Counted from the stretch's first letter, positions 1 through 9,229 are shown. The stretch is DNA of 18,104 nt from Sphingomonadales bacterium UBA6157 (GCA_002423025.1 DIUN01000032.1:23335-41438); one strand, 5' to 3'. The notes: generated by a model not told the origin, from the sequence alone. A program made the numbers and translations.

Positions 1-668
1 TCGATACCGTGCTGTATTTCGAAGGTGAGCGCAGCCACCAGTATCGCATCCTGCGCGCCGTGAAGAACCGCTTTGGCGGCACGGACGAGATCGGCGTGTT
101 CGCCATGGGCGCCGATGGGCTGGAGGAAGTCGCCAACCCCTCCTCGCTGTTCCTCACGGATCGCGCCGCCTCGGTGAGCGGTGCCGTGGTGTTTCCGGCG
201 ATGGAGGGAACGCGGCCGGTGCTGTGTGAAATCCAGGCGCTGGTCGTCAAGCTGCCCTCCGGCGCCACGCCGCGCCGGGCGGTGGTGGGCTGGGATTCGG
301 GCCGGCTCTCGATGCTGCTGGCGGTGCTGGAGGCGCGCTGCGGGCTGGGGTTCGGCAGCCATGAGGTTTACCTCAACGTTGCCGGCGGCCTGAAGGTGCA
401 GGACCCGGCGGCGGACCTTGCGGTGGCGGCAGCGCTGATCTCGGCGCTGACAGACAGGCCGGTGCCGCATGATGCCGTGGCCTTTGGCGAAGTGGCGCTC
501 TCGGGCGAGTTGCGCCAGGCCGGGCTGGCCAGCCTGCGGCTGAAGGAAGCGGCCAAGCTGGGCTTTGGCTCGGCGTTCGCCCCGATGGGCACCGCGAGCA
601 GCGCCATGCGGGTGGAAACGCTGCCGACGCTGGCAGCACTCGTTGACCGGTTGGCAGCGGCTCATTAA
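1..668 (+). CDS. radA: DNA repair protein RadA (Sms), 3' part only
   Basis: RadA is a RecA-like ATPase that helps process recombination intermediates and drives branch migration. Only the C-terminal part is here; the reading frame is already open at the left edge, so the zinc finger and Walker A lie outside the window. The family signature KNRFG is visible near base 63, followed by the typical run GLEEVANPSSLFL and then the Lon-protease-like C-terminal domain, seen in GSHEVYLNVAGGLKVQDPAADLA-type sequence around 355-420 and FGEVALSGELR around 484-520. The stop is TAA at 666-668. The cvpA gene begins 11 bp later, so the two are probably co-transcribed, an arrangement I recall from related alphaproteobacteria. 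Nothing looks broken. Confidence 0.95.
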   Translation, partial: DTVLYFEGERSHQYRILRAVKNRFGGTDEIGVFAMGADGLEEVANPSSLFLTDRAASVSGAVVFPAMEGTRPVLCEIQALVVKLPSGATPRRAVVGWDSGRLSMLLAVLEARCGLGFGSHEVYLNVAGGLKVQDPAADLAVAAALISALTDRPVPHDAVAFGEVALSGELRQAGLASLRLKEAAKLGFGSAFAPMGTASSAMRVETLPTLAALVDRLAAAH

Positions 669-679
669 GCCGGGCTGGC

Positions 680-1350
680 ATGGAAACGCTCACGGCCTTT
701 GATATCGTGGTGCTGCTGGCGGTCGCGCTGGCGGCCATCGGCGGGCTGATGCGCGGGTTTGTCGGCGAGGTCGCCTCGCTGCTCGCCTGGGTCGCGGGCT
801 TTGCCGCCGTACGGTTCCTCCATGAGCCGGTGCGGATGCTGATGACGCCGTATATGGGCAGCTCGGCGAGCGCGGCCATTCTCTCGGTGGCGACGCTGTT
901 CCTGGCGGGGTTCATCCTGATGCGGATCAGCGGGGATGTGCTGAGCCGCAATGCCCGCGCCTCGCTGATCGGCCCGGTGGACCGGCTGCTCGGCTTCGGC
1001 TTCGGCATCACCAAGGGCGTGCTCGCCTCCGTGCTGCTGTTCCTGCTCACCACGCTCACCTTCGAGATGATCGACAAGGGCAAGCCGGCGCCGCAATGGC
1101 TGGTGGCAGCCCGCACCGCGCCAACGCTGGCGATTCTCTCCAAGGCGCTGGTGGACTTTGTCGAGCAGCAGCGCCGTGTCGATGCGGACAGCGCCGAGGT
1201 GGACCCGCATGCCGGCATGGGCCTGCCGAAGCGGGATGGTGATGGAGGCGGCGGCGACAGTGGCGGGGGCGGCTATGCCGATGAAGCCCGCAGCGCGCTG
1301 GAAGCCCTGCTCGACAAGCAGGAAGAGCGCGAGCCTTCCACGCCGATCTG

Positions 1351-1351
<1 letters not shown>
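680..1351 (+). CDS. cvpA: CvpA family inner-membrane protein
   Basis: A 223-residue CvpA-family membrane protein (colicin V production family). The family is linked to colicin secretion and envelope homeostasis, but its molecular activity is not settled. Hydrophobic segments lie at about residues 8-24, 29-46, 64-82 and 108-128, which fits the four-helix family layout. The sequence GGLMRGFVGEVASLLAWVAG near the start and GPVDRLLGFGFGITKG near residue 100 are typical of the family. The C-terminal 60 residues are hydrophilic and glycine-rich (GDGGGGDSGGGG) and are probably disordered. The start is 11 bp after radA without a clear Shine-Dalgarno. The stop TGA overlaps the cysS ATG by one base, which indicates translational coupling. 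Confidence 0.9.
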
Positions 1352-2676
<1,325 letters not shown>

Positions 2677-2680
2677 GACT

Positions 2681-2758
2681 ACTTCACAGCTGTGAAGCCC
2701 TAGCTGTGCTTCACAGCGGCGAAGCATTGCCGCACTCGCCACTCGCGGCGGCTTCGCC
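2681..2758. repeat. Overlapping inverted repeats between cysS and the Fe-S scaffold gene
   Basis: Several inverted repeats overlap in this 78-bp stretch. A perfect 16-bp palindrome, cttcacagctgtgaag, lies at 2682-2697. A diverged copy, cttcacagcggcgaag, lies at 2709-2724. The right half of the first palindrome can also pair with the left half of the second: gctgtgaagc (2689-2698) against gcttcacagc (2708-2717), a 10-bp stem with a 9-nt loop. Further on, ggcgaagc (2718-2725) can pair with gcttcgcc (2751-2758). These pairings exclude one another. No T-tract follows any stem, so a classical intrinsic terminator is not supported. A regulator-binding site or an attenuator-like leader is possible but is inference. 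Confidence 0.6.
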
Positions 2759-2772
2759 TATATCCTCGGGCT

Positions 2773-3237
2773 ATGTCGGAAGCGCTCTACAATCGGGAAA
2801 TCCTGCGGCTGGCGGCGTCCACGGCGGATGCGGCACGGCTGTCTCACCCCCAGGGCAGTGCGCTGCGGGTGTCCCCGGTGTGCGGCAGCAAGGTGACGGC
2901 GGATGTCGATCTTGATGCCGCCGGGCGCATCGCGCGCTTTGGCCAGGAGGTGCGCGCCTGCGCGCTCGGGCAGGCCAGTGCCGCGCTGGTGGCCGCGAGC
3001 ATCATCGGCAAGCCGCGCGCCGAGCTGGCCGAGGCGCGCACGCAGCTGGCGGAATGGCTGGCCGGGCGCAGCGAGGCCGAGCCGGGCTGGCCGGGCATGA
3101 CGATTTTTGCGCCGGCACGCCCGCACCGGGCGCGGCACCCCTCCATCCTGCTGGCGCTCGATGCGGCCATAGGCGCGGCAGACGCCGCTGCGGCCATGGG
3201 CGAAGCCGCGACCACGTCCCAAGCCGGCGCGGGCTGA
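2773..3237 (+). CDS. IscU/NifU-like iron-sulfur cluster assembly scaffold protein
   Basis: A 154-residue protein resembling the IscU/NifU N-terminal scaffold on which Fe-S clusters are built. Cys37 (SPVCGSKV) and Cys63 (VRACALGQAS) fall at the same positions as Cys37 and Cys63 of E. coli IscU, and the intervening AGRIARFGQEV matches the family fold. The third ligand is missing: the IscU HCSIL segment is HPSIL here (residues 122-126), so Cys106 is replaced by proline. The IscU Asp39 is also replaced by serine (CGS). The protein could be a specialised or non-assembling member of the family. No iscS, iscA or hscA is nearby. The antiporter gene starts 3 bp downstream, so the two are probably co-transcribed. 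The ATG has no strong Shine-Dalgarno. Confidence 0.82.
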   Translation: MSEALYNREILRLAASTADAARLSHPQGSALRVSPVCGSKVTADVDLDAAGRIARFGQEVRACALGQASAALVAASIIGKPRAELAEARTQLAEWLAGRSEAEPGWPGMTIFAPARPHRARHPSILLALDAAIGAADAAAAMGEAATTSQAGAG

Positions 3238-3240
3238 GCC

Positions 3241-5064
3241 GTGGCAGGGGCGCACACGCCGGCGTTCCTCACCGAAGCCGTGGTCTATCTGGGCGCCAGC
3301 GTCGTGCTGGTGCCGCTGTTCATCCGGGCGCGGCTTGGCGCCGTGTTGGGCTATCTGGCGGCGGGCATCCTCATCGGGCCATCGGTGCTCGGGCTGGTGG
3401 CGCGGCCGGAGCAGGTGCTGCAATTCGCCGAGTTCGGCATCGTGCTGCTGCTGTTCGTCATCGGGCTGGAATTGCAGCCGAGCCGGCTCTGGGCGCTGCG
3501 GCGGGATATTTTCGGGCTGGGCGCGGCGCAGGTTCTGCTCTGCGGCGCGGCGCTCACCGGCTTCATCCTGCTGGTCACGACGCTGAGCCTGGAGGCGGCG
3601 CTGGTGGTGGGCCTGCCGCTGGCGCTGTCCTCCACGGCGCTGGTCATCCAGCTGCTCAACGAGCGCAACATTGCCGGCACGGCGTTTGGCGAGCGCAGCT
3701 TCTCCATCCTGCTGTTCCAGGATCTCTCGATCGTGCCGCTGCTCACGGTGGCGGCGGCGCTCTCGCGCGTGCCGGACCCGGAGGCGATGCCCGGCGGGCA
3801 GATGGCGCTGATGACGGTGGCGGCGCTGGCCGGGCTGGTGCTCGCCGGGCGCTACCTGCTGCCGCCGCTGTTCCGCATCATCGGCTCGCTGGGCGCGCGC
3901 GAGGCGTTTGTCGCTGCCGCGCTGCTCTCGGTGCTGGGCAGCGCGCTGCTTATGTCATCGCTGGGCTTGTCCATGGCGCTGGGCGCGTTCGTCGCCGGCG
4001 TCATGCTGGCGGATTCGCCGTACCGCCACGCGCTGGAGGCGGATATCGAGCCGTTCCGCGGGCTGCTGCTCGGGCTGTTCTTTGTCGCCATCGGCATGTC
4101 GCTCGATCTTTCGGTGGTGGTGGAGCGCTGGCAGCTGGTCATCACGCTGGTTATCGGCACCATGGTCATCAAGACCGGCATCATCATGGGGCTGGCCCGG
4201 GCGTTCGGCAAAAGCACGGTGCGCAGCTTCCAGATGGGGCTGTTGCTGTCGCAGGGCGGCGAGTTCGGCTTCGTGCTGTTCGCCGAGGCGGCGCGCGGCC
4301 AGCTGATCACGCCGGAGGCCGCCGGGCTGTTCGGCGCGGTGGTGACAGTCTCCATGGCGTTGACGCCGCTGCTGTTCCTCGCCGCCTCGCGGCTGCAGCC
4401 GGACCGGGGCGCGGCGCCGGCGCTGCCCGATGGCCCGGAAACCGGCACCCACAAGGCTGGCGAGGAGGGCCGCGCCATTGTCGTCGGCGTCGGGCGCTTT
4501 GGCCAGGTGGTGTCGCAGATGCTCACGGCGCGCGGTGTCTCGGTGACGGCGATCGACCTGGATGCCGAGATCATCGAGGTGTCCCAGCGCTTCGGCATCA
4601 AGGTGTATTTCGGCGATGGCCGGCGCACCGAGATTTTGCGCGCCGCCGGCATCGAGCAGGCCGGGCTGCTGGTGTTCGCCATCGATGAGCGCTGGGACCC
4701 GGTGGCGACGCTCGCGCCGATCCGCGCGCAATGGCCGGACCTGTCGATCCTGGCGCGCGCCTATGACCGCACGCACTGGCTGGCGCTGCGCCGCGCCGGG
4801 GTGGAGACGGTGGTGCGGGAAACCTTCGACAGCGGCGTCCACATGGGCCGCGCCGCGCTGGAGGTGCTCGGCACCCCCGAGACGGTGATCGACGCGATCG
4901 AGGATGAATATCGCCGGCGGGACCTGGAGCGGCTCGACCTGCAGCTGTGCAGCGGCGATGCGATGTCCGGCGGGGACCGGCTGATCCGCGGGCGGTTGAG
5001 CTTTGACGAGAGCACGCTGGGCGAGATTCCGTTTGATGACGAGCCGGAGCCCAGCCCGCGCTGA
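3241..5064 (+). CDS. Kef-type monovalent cation:proton antiporter (CPA2 family) with RCK domain
   Basis: A 607-residue inner-membrane antiporter that exchanges K+ (or Na+) for protons. Residues 1-385 are mostly hydrophobic and form the Na+/H+ exchanger core with about 12 to 13 helices. Family signatures include GYLAAGILIGPSVLG, LPLALSSTALVIQLLNE, FQDLSIVPLL and GAFVAGVMLADS. After a linker, a TrkA-N (RCK) nucleotide-binding domain begins near residue 410, with the Rossmann motif GVGRFG at residues 416-421, followed by AIDLDAEII and FGDGRRTEILRAAGI. The start is GTG, 3 bp after the scaffold gene. No KefF or KefG ancillary protein is encoded nearby, so glutathione-gated control of the E. coli kind cannot be assumed. 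KefB, KefC and YbaL subtypes cannot be told apart here. Confidence 0.92.
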   Translation: MAGAHTPAFLTEAVVYLGASVVLVPLFIRARLGAVLGYLAAGILIGPSVLGLVARPEQVLQFAEFGIVLLLFVIGLELQPSRLWALRRDIFGLGAAQVLLCGAALTGFILLVTTLSLEAALVVGLPLALSSTALVIQLLNERNIAGTAFGERSFSILLFQDLSIVPLLTVAAALSRVPDPEAMPGGQMALMTVAALAGLVLAGRYLLPPLFRIIGSLGAREAFVAAALLSVLGSALLMSSLGLSMALGAFVAGVMLADSPYRHALEADIEPFRGLLLGLFFVAIGMSLDLSVVVERWQLVITLVIGTMVIKTGIIMGLARAFGKSTVRSFQMGLLLSQGGEFGFVLFAEAARGQLITPEAAGLFGAVVTVSMALTPLLFLAASRLQPDRGAAPALPDGPETGTHKAGEEGRAIVVGVGRFGQVVSQMLTARGVSVTAIDLDAEIIEVSQRFGIKVYFGDGRRTEILRAAGIEQAGLLVFAIDERWDPVATLAPIRAQWPDLSILARAYDRTHWLALRRAGVETVVRETFDSGVHMGRAALEVLGTPETVIDAIEDEYRRRDLERLDLQLCSGDAMSGGDRLIRGRLSFDESTLGEIPFDDEPEPSPR

Positions 5065-5144
5065 GCCACTGTTGTTTCGCGCGGGATGACGGATGCGCCG
5101 CCAGCGGCTAAGCCGGTGCCACTTCCAGACAAAAGGACGCTGCC

Positions 5145-6146
5145 ATGACCGTTTCCCGCGAAATCCGCCTGAAATCCCGCCCCGAGGGCCTGCCCTCGCA
5201 CGAGAATTTCGAGCTCGCGAGCGTGACGCTGGGCGCGCCGGGCGCCGGCGAAGTGCTGGTGCGCAACCTGTGGATGTCGGTTGACCCCTATATGCGCGGC
5301 CGGATGTATGACCGGGCGAGCTATGTGCCGCCGTTCCAGCTGGGCGAAGTGTTGCAGGGCGGTGCGCTCGGCGAAGTCGTGGAATCCAACGCGGAGGGCT
5401 TTGCCAAGGGTGATCTGGTCTCGTCCTTCTTTGGCTGGCGCGAGGCGTTCATTGCGCCGGCGGCGGCACTGGAGAAGCTGCCGCGCCATCCGGGCGTGCC
5501 GGACCAGGCGTTCCTGGGCGTGCTCGGCATGCCGGGGCTGACGGCCTATGCCGGGCTGCTCGAGATCGGCCAGCCCAAGGCGGGCGAGACGGTGTTCGTC
5601 TCCGGCGCGGCCGGGGCTGTCGGCTCGGTTGTGGCGCAGATCGCCAAGATCAAGGGCTGCACCGTGGTGGCGACCGCCGGCACCGATGCCAAGTGCGATT
5701 GGCTGCGCTCGGTGGGTGTTGACCATGCCATCAACTACAAGAGCTGCGGCAACCTGCTCGATGCGGTGCGCACCGCCGTGCCCAAGGGCATCGATGTGTA
5801 TTTCGACAATGTCGGCGGCGAGCATCTGGAAGTCGCCATCGAAGTCGCCAAGCCGTTCGCGCGCTTCGCCGAGTGCGGGATGATCGCCAACTACAACGAC
5901 ACCCAGCCGAGCCCCGGCCCGCGCAACATCATCCAGGTTGTCGGCAAGTCGCTGCGCATCCGTGGCTTCATCGTCAGCGAGTTTGCGGCGCTGCGTCCGC
6001 AGTTCACCAAGGACATGATGGGCTGGATCGCCGAGGGCAAGCTCAAGTGGGAAGAGACCGTGATGCACGGCGTCGACAAGGCGCCGGACGCTTTCATGGG
6101 CCTGTTCAGCGGCGGCAACACCGGCAAGATGCTGGTGAAGCTCTAA
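5145..6146 (+). CDS. NADP-dependent oxidoreductase, zinc-independent MDR (CurA/leukotriene B4 dehydrogenase-like)
   Basis: A 333-residue cytoplasmic medium-chain dehydrogenase/reductase. The N-terminal GroES-like domain carries the family segment RNLWMSVDPYMRGRM. The Rossmann domain has SGAAGAVGS at residues 153-161 and ends in a typical NTGKMLVKL tail. No structural or catalytic zinc cysteine cluster is visible, as expected for the NADPH-dependent alkenal/one oxidoreductase branch that reduces conjugated double bonds. The true substrate cannot be read from the sequence. The ATG is supported by aaagga at 5132-5137, 7 bp upstream. The 80-bp gap before it shows no clear promoter. bioY follows 33 bp later in the same frame. 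Confidence 0.92.
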   Translation: MTVSREIRLKSRPEGLPSHENFELASVTLGAPGAGEVLVRNLWMSVDPYMRGRMYDRASYVPPFQLGEVLQGGALGEVVESNAEGFAKGDLVSSFFGWREAFIAPAAALEKLPRHPGVPDQAFLGVLGMPGLTAYAGLLEIGQPKAGETVFVSGAAGAVGSVVAQIAKIKGCTVVATAGTDAKCDWLRSVGVDHAINYKSCGNLLDAVRTAVPKGIDVYFDNVGGEHLEVAIEVAKPFARFAECGMIANYNDTQPSPGPRNIIQVVGKSLRIRGFIVSEFAALRPQFTKDMMGWIAEGKLKWEETVMHGVDKAPDAFMGLFSGGNTGKMLVKL

Positions 6147-6166
6147 AAGCGTCGCGCCCTGCGGCT

Positions 6167-6171
6167 GGAGG
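6167..6171 (+). promoter_or_regulatory. Ribosome binding site that fixes the bioY GTG start
   Basis: ggagg lies 8 bp before the GTG at 6180. No ATG, GTG or TTG occurs between the upstream in-frame stop (TAA at 6144-6146, the stop of the oxidoreductase) and 6180. This makes GTG the best start for bioY, even though the resulting protein begins almost directly in its first membrane helix. Confidence 0.6.
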
Positions 6172-6179
6172 CGCCCGGC

Positions 6180-6707
6180 GTGAAAATCCTGCTCTGGGTG
6201 CTCGTTCTCGCGCTGGCGTCGCGCATCGAGATTCCCATGGTGCCGGTGCCGATCACGCTGCAGACGCTGGCCGTAACGATGGCCGGGGCGCTGCTCGGCT
6301 GGCGGCAGGGCGTGCTGGCGATTGTGCTCTGGCTGGCGCTGGGCGCCGCCGGCTTGCCGGTTCTGGCCGGCGGCAGCGGCGGGCTTGAGCGGTTTTCCGG
6401 GCCGACGGCGGGCTATCTTTTCGCCTTTCCACTGGCCGGGGGCGCTGTCGGCTGGCTTGGAAGCCGCGGCTGGATGCGCCAGCTGTGGCCGGCGTTCGCG
6501 GCAATGCTGATGGGCAATGCCATCTGCCTGGTGCTGGGGGCCGGCTGGCTGGCGGTGGCGCTGGGGCCGGAGCGGGCGCTGGTGGCCGGGCTGCTGCCGT
6601 TCCTGCCCGGCGCAGTGCTGAAATCGGCGGTGGGCGCGCTCAGCTGTGTGTGGGTTGCCGGGCGGTTTCCCATGGCGCAGCAAGATCCTCCAGCACCACT
6701 TCGATAA
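6180..6707 (+). CDS. bioY: Biotin transporter BioY
   Basis: A 175-residue membrane S-component for biotin uptake. Family signatures are clear: VPVPITLQTLAVTMAGALLGWRQG near residues 20-42, LGAAGLPVLAGG, and GPTAGYLFAFPLAG. About six hydrophobic segments are present. It is slightly short because the N-terminus has almost no residues before the first helix. The start is GTG with ggagg 8 bp upstream. No bioM/bioN (ECF ATPase and T-component) or biotin synthesis gene is in the window; solitary BioY proteins that work without dedicated energising partners are known. It follows the oxidoreductase by 33 bp. Its last 68 bp overlap, on the opposite strand, the 3' end of the DUF2948 gene. Confidence 0.92.
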   Translation: MKILLWVLVLALASRIEIPMVPVPITLQTLAVTMAGALLGWRQGVLAIVLWLALGAAGLPVLAGGSGGLERFSGPTAGYLFAFPLAGGAVGWLGSRGWMRQLWPAFAAMLMGNAICLVLGAGWLAVALGPERALVAGLLPFLPGAVLKSAVGALSCVWVAGRFPMAQQDPPAPLR

Positions 6708-7041
6708 CTTCGGTGCGGGCGCGGATGGCGGCGCCGCCGGAGAAGCTCAGGGTGAGGAACTCGCCGTCGTGCGCCAGTGCCAGCAGGGCGAGCACGGCCT
6801 CCGGATCGCTCGGCCAGTTCTGGCGCTGCACGCCGAGCACCGTCTCGATGCGCAGCGCGCAGCGGACGCGGCTGGGGGTTTTCGCCTCCCAGCGATAGCG
6901 GTTGACCAGCAGCACGAGGCGGCGGGCCGGTGCGGCGTATGCGATGTCCGGCAGCCGCAAGGTGGCGTCCTGCAGCAGCGCCGATATGGCGGGGAGGTCC
7001 TCGGCGGATTGGCCGAGCAGGTGCAGGCGGGTATCATCCAT
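6640..7041 (-). CDS. DUF2948 family protein
   Basis: A 133-residue soluble protein recognised as DUF2948 from LHLLGQSAEDLPAISALLQDA near the start, the RRLVLLVNRYRWE segment, and LTLSFSGGAAIRARTEVIEVVLEDLAAPWET at the end. Its function is unknown. The open frame extends upstream to 7116, but that part lies inside the murA 3' end. The ATG at 7039-7041 gives the family's usual beginning and sits 10 bp after the murA stop. Adjacency to murA is something I recall as widespread in alphaproteobacteria, where hisD often follows; here hisD is absent and a convergent bioY takes its place. The last 68 bp overlap bioY in antisense. Confidence 0.85.
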   Translation of the reverse strand: MDDTRLHLLGQSAEDLPAISALLQDATLRLPDIAYAAPARRLVLLVNRYRWEAKTPSRVRCALRIETVLGVQRQNWPSDPEAVLALLALAHDGEFLTLSFSGGAAIRARTEVIEVVLEDLAAPWETARQPTHS

Positions 7042-7051
7042 GCGCTGCGGA

Positions 7052-8335
7052 TCAGCCGTCCGAGATGCGCTCGATATCGGCGCCGACAGCGGAGAGCTTC
7101 TCCTCCAGCCGCTCATAGCCGCGATCGAGATGGTAGATGCGGCCGACGGTGGTTTCCCCCTCGGCGGCGAGCCCGGCCAGCACCAGCGACATCGAGGCGC
7201 GCAAATCGGTCGCCATCACCTGGGCGCCGTTGAGCTTTGGCACGCCGCGCACCACGGCGGAGCGGCCGCGCACCGTCACGTCCGCACCCATGCGGGCCAG
7301 CTCGGGTACGTGCATGAAGCGGTTTTCAAAGATCGTCTCGGTGAGCAGCGAGGCGCCATCGGCAATCGTCAGCATCGCCATGAACTGCGCCTGCATATCG
7401 GTGGCGAAGCCGGGATAGGGGGCGGTGGAAATGTTGATGCCGTGCAGGCCGTTGAGCCGCTTGACCGAGAGGCCACCCTTGATCGGGGTGATCTCGACAC
7501 CGGCTTCGCGCATCGCCGCCAGCGTCGAGCCGAGATCGGCCTCATGCGCGCCGATCAGCTCGATTTCCCCGCCGGTGATGGCGGCGGCGCAGGCATAGCT
7601 GCCCGCCTCGATGCGGTCCGGCATCACGGCATAGGTGGCGCCGTGCAGGTCCCGCACGCCCTCGATCTGCAGGGTCTCGGTGCCGATGCCCTCGATATGC
7701 GCGCCCATGGCGACAAGGCAGTTGCACAGATCGACGATTTCCGGCTCGCGGGCGGCGTTTTCAAGGATGGACGGCCCACGCGCCAGCACGGCGGCCATCA
7801 GGGCATTCTCGGTGGCGCCGACAGAAACGATGGGGAACACATAGCGCCCGCCGGGCAGGCCGCCCTTGGGGGTGCTGGCCTTCACATAGCCCGCGGCCAG
7901 CTCGATTTCGGCACCCAGCGCTTCCAGCACCTTCAGGTGCAGGTCGATCGGGCGGTTGCCGATGGCGCAGCCGCCGGGCAGCGAGACAGTGGCCTCCCCG
8001 GCGCGGGCGAGCAGCGGCCCGAGCACCAGGATGGAGGCGCGCATCTTGCGGACGATATCATAGGGCGCCACCGTGCTGGTGATGCGGTTGGCCCGGATGG
8101 TCATGACGCGGCCGAACTCATCGGGGTGGGTGCCCTCGATGGTGGTGGACAGGCCATGGTTGTTGAGCAGGTGGCCGAAGGTATCGATATCGGCGAGGCG
8201 CGGCAGGTTTCGCAGCGTCAGCGGCTCATCGGTGAGCAACGCGCACGGCATCAGCGTGAGCGCGGCGTTCTTGGCGCCGGAGATGGGGATGCGGCCTTTG
8301 AGCGGGCGGCCACCGCGGATGACGATCTGGTCCAT
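7052..8335 (-). CDS. murA: UDP-N-acetylglucosamine 1-carboxyvinyltransferase MurA
   Basis: Catalyses the first committed step of peptidoglycan synthesis, transferring enolpyruvate from PEP to UDP-GlcNAc in the cytoplasm. It has 427 residues, normal for the family. The substrate-binding Lys22-Asn23 pair is present in SGAKNAALTL. The active-site cysteine that fosfomycin alkylates is Cys123 in LPGGCAIGNRPIDLH, so the cysteine-to-aspartate resistance change is absent. VRKMRASILVLGPLLAR at about 95-111 is the usual loop before it. The gene sits 9 bp after rarD and 10 bp before DUF2948, inside the six-gene minus-strand run. Its ATG has only a weak ribosome binding site, consistent with translational coupling. 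Confidence 0.98.
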   Translation of the reverse strand: MDQIVIRGGRPLKGRIPISGAKNAALTLMPCALLTDEPLTLRNLPRLADIDTFGHLLNNHGLSTTIEGTHPDEFGRVMTIRANRITSTVAPYDIVRKMRASILVLGPLLARAGEATVSLPGGCAIGNRPIDLHLKVLEALGAEIELAAGYVKASTPKGGLPGGRYVFPIVSVGATENALMAAVLARGPSILENAAREPEIVDLCNCLVAMGAHIEGIGTETLQIEGVRDLHGATYAVMPDRIEAGSYACAAAITGGEIELIGAHEADLGSTLAAMREAGVEITPIKGGLSVKRLNGLHGINISTAPYPGFATDMQAQFMAMLTIADGASLLTETIFENRFMHVPELARMGADVTVRGRSAVVRGVPKLNGAQVMATDLRASMSLVLAGLAAEGETTVGRIYHLDRGYERLEEKLSAVGADIERISDG

Positions 8336-8344
8336 GCCTTGGCT

Positions 8345-9229
8345 TTAGCGCGTGTGCGGCGCGGGCGCTACTGCCGCGCGGGAGAGCGAGACGGTGTAGA
8401 GCGCCAGCCCCAGCCAGATGAGGCAAAAGGCGAGGATTCGCGGCGTATCGAGCACCTCGCCGAACAGGAACACCGCCTGCAGCATGACAACGCTGGGCGT
8501 GAAATACTGCATCAGGCCCAGCGTGGTAAGCTTCAGCCGCCGCGCCGCAACGCTGAACAGCATCAGCGGCGCCGCCGTGATGAGGCCGCTGAGCGCCAGC
8601 AGCATCAGCATCGGGGCGGGCCAGGCCAGCGGGCCATCGGGCCGGGTGGCGAGCCAGAGCAGCGCGAAGGGTGCCAGCATCAGCGTCTCGATGAACAGCC
8701 CGGTGGCCGCATCCACCGGCGCCTGCTTGCGGATGAGGCCATAGACGGCAAAGCTGGTGGCGACGCCGAGCGCGACCAGCGGCAACTGGCCGAGCGCCAC
8801 GGTGAGCACCAGCACGCCGGCCAGGGCGCAGGCCACTGCCAGCCATTGCAGCCGGCCCAGCTGCTCATGGAGGAAGGCTACGCCGAACAGCACGTTGATC
8901 AGCGGGTTGATGAAATAGCCAAGGCTGGCATCGAGCACATGACCGCCAAGGATGGCGGTGGTGTAGATCAGCCAGTTGCAGGCGATGGCGATGGCGCTGG
9001 CAAACAGCAGCGCCAGCAGCCGGGGCTGGGCCAGCGCGGCGCGCAGCCGCGGCCAGCCGGCCAGCGCCGCCATCAGCACGCCGACGATGAGCACCGACCA
9101 TAGCACGCGATGTGCCAGCACATCGGCCGCCGGCACGCCGGTGAGCAGCTTGAGATACAGCGGCAGCAGGCCCCAGATAAGATAGGCGCCGGAGCCGGCG
9201 GCAAGGCCGATGCGGGTTTCCCTGGTCAT
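8345..9229 (-). CDS. rarD: EamA-family transporter RarD
   Basis: A 294-residue inner-membrane drug/metabolite transporter of the RarD type. The RarD hallmark is the N-terminal GSGAYLIWGLLPLYLKLL with the following AHRVLWS. ILGGHVLDASLGYFINPLINVLFGVAFLHE and LMQYFTPSVVMLQAVFLFGE are the typical repeated EamA motifs. About ten hydrophobic helices are visible. The substrate is unknown; the E. coli name comes from a chloramphenicol-sensitivity phenotype. The open frame runs upstream to 9307, but that would overlap the end of dcd. The ATG at 9227-9229 gives the family start MTRETRIG and leaves a 19-bp gap after dcd. murA follows 9 bp later. Confidence 0.93.
   Translation of the reverse strand: MTRETRIGLAAGSGAYLIWGLLPLYLKLLTGVPAADVLAHRVLWSVLIVGVLMAALAGWPRLRAALAQPRLLALLFASAIAIACNWLIYTTAILGGHVLDASLGYFINPLINVLFGVAFLHEQLGRLQWLAVACALAGVLVLTVALGQLPLVALGVATSFAVYGLIRKQAPVDAATGLFIETLMLAPFALLWLATRPDGPLAWPAPMLMLLALSGLITAAPLMLFSVAARRLKLTTLGLMQYFTPSVVMLQAVFLFGEVLDTPRILAFCLIWLGLALYTVSLSRAAVAPAPHTR

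Noticed and set aside
3054..4688. Open frame of 544 codons on the plus strand overlapping the antiporter
   Set aside because: Alternative frame of the scaffold and antiporter genes, composed mostly of Ala, Gly, Arg and His with no recognisable domain.
4761..6683. Open frame of 640 codons on the minus strand
   Set aside because: It lies antisense to the antiporter end, the oxidoreductase and bioY, all of which have clear family motifs. It is a shadow of high GC content.
6902..9103. Long open frame of 733 codons on the plus strand across murA and rarD
   Set aside because: It is antisense to two well-recognised genes, has a composition rich in Gly, Ala, His, Gln and Arg typical of GC-rich shadow frames, and shows no domain.
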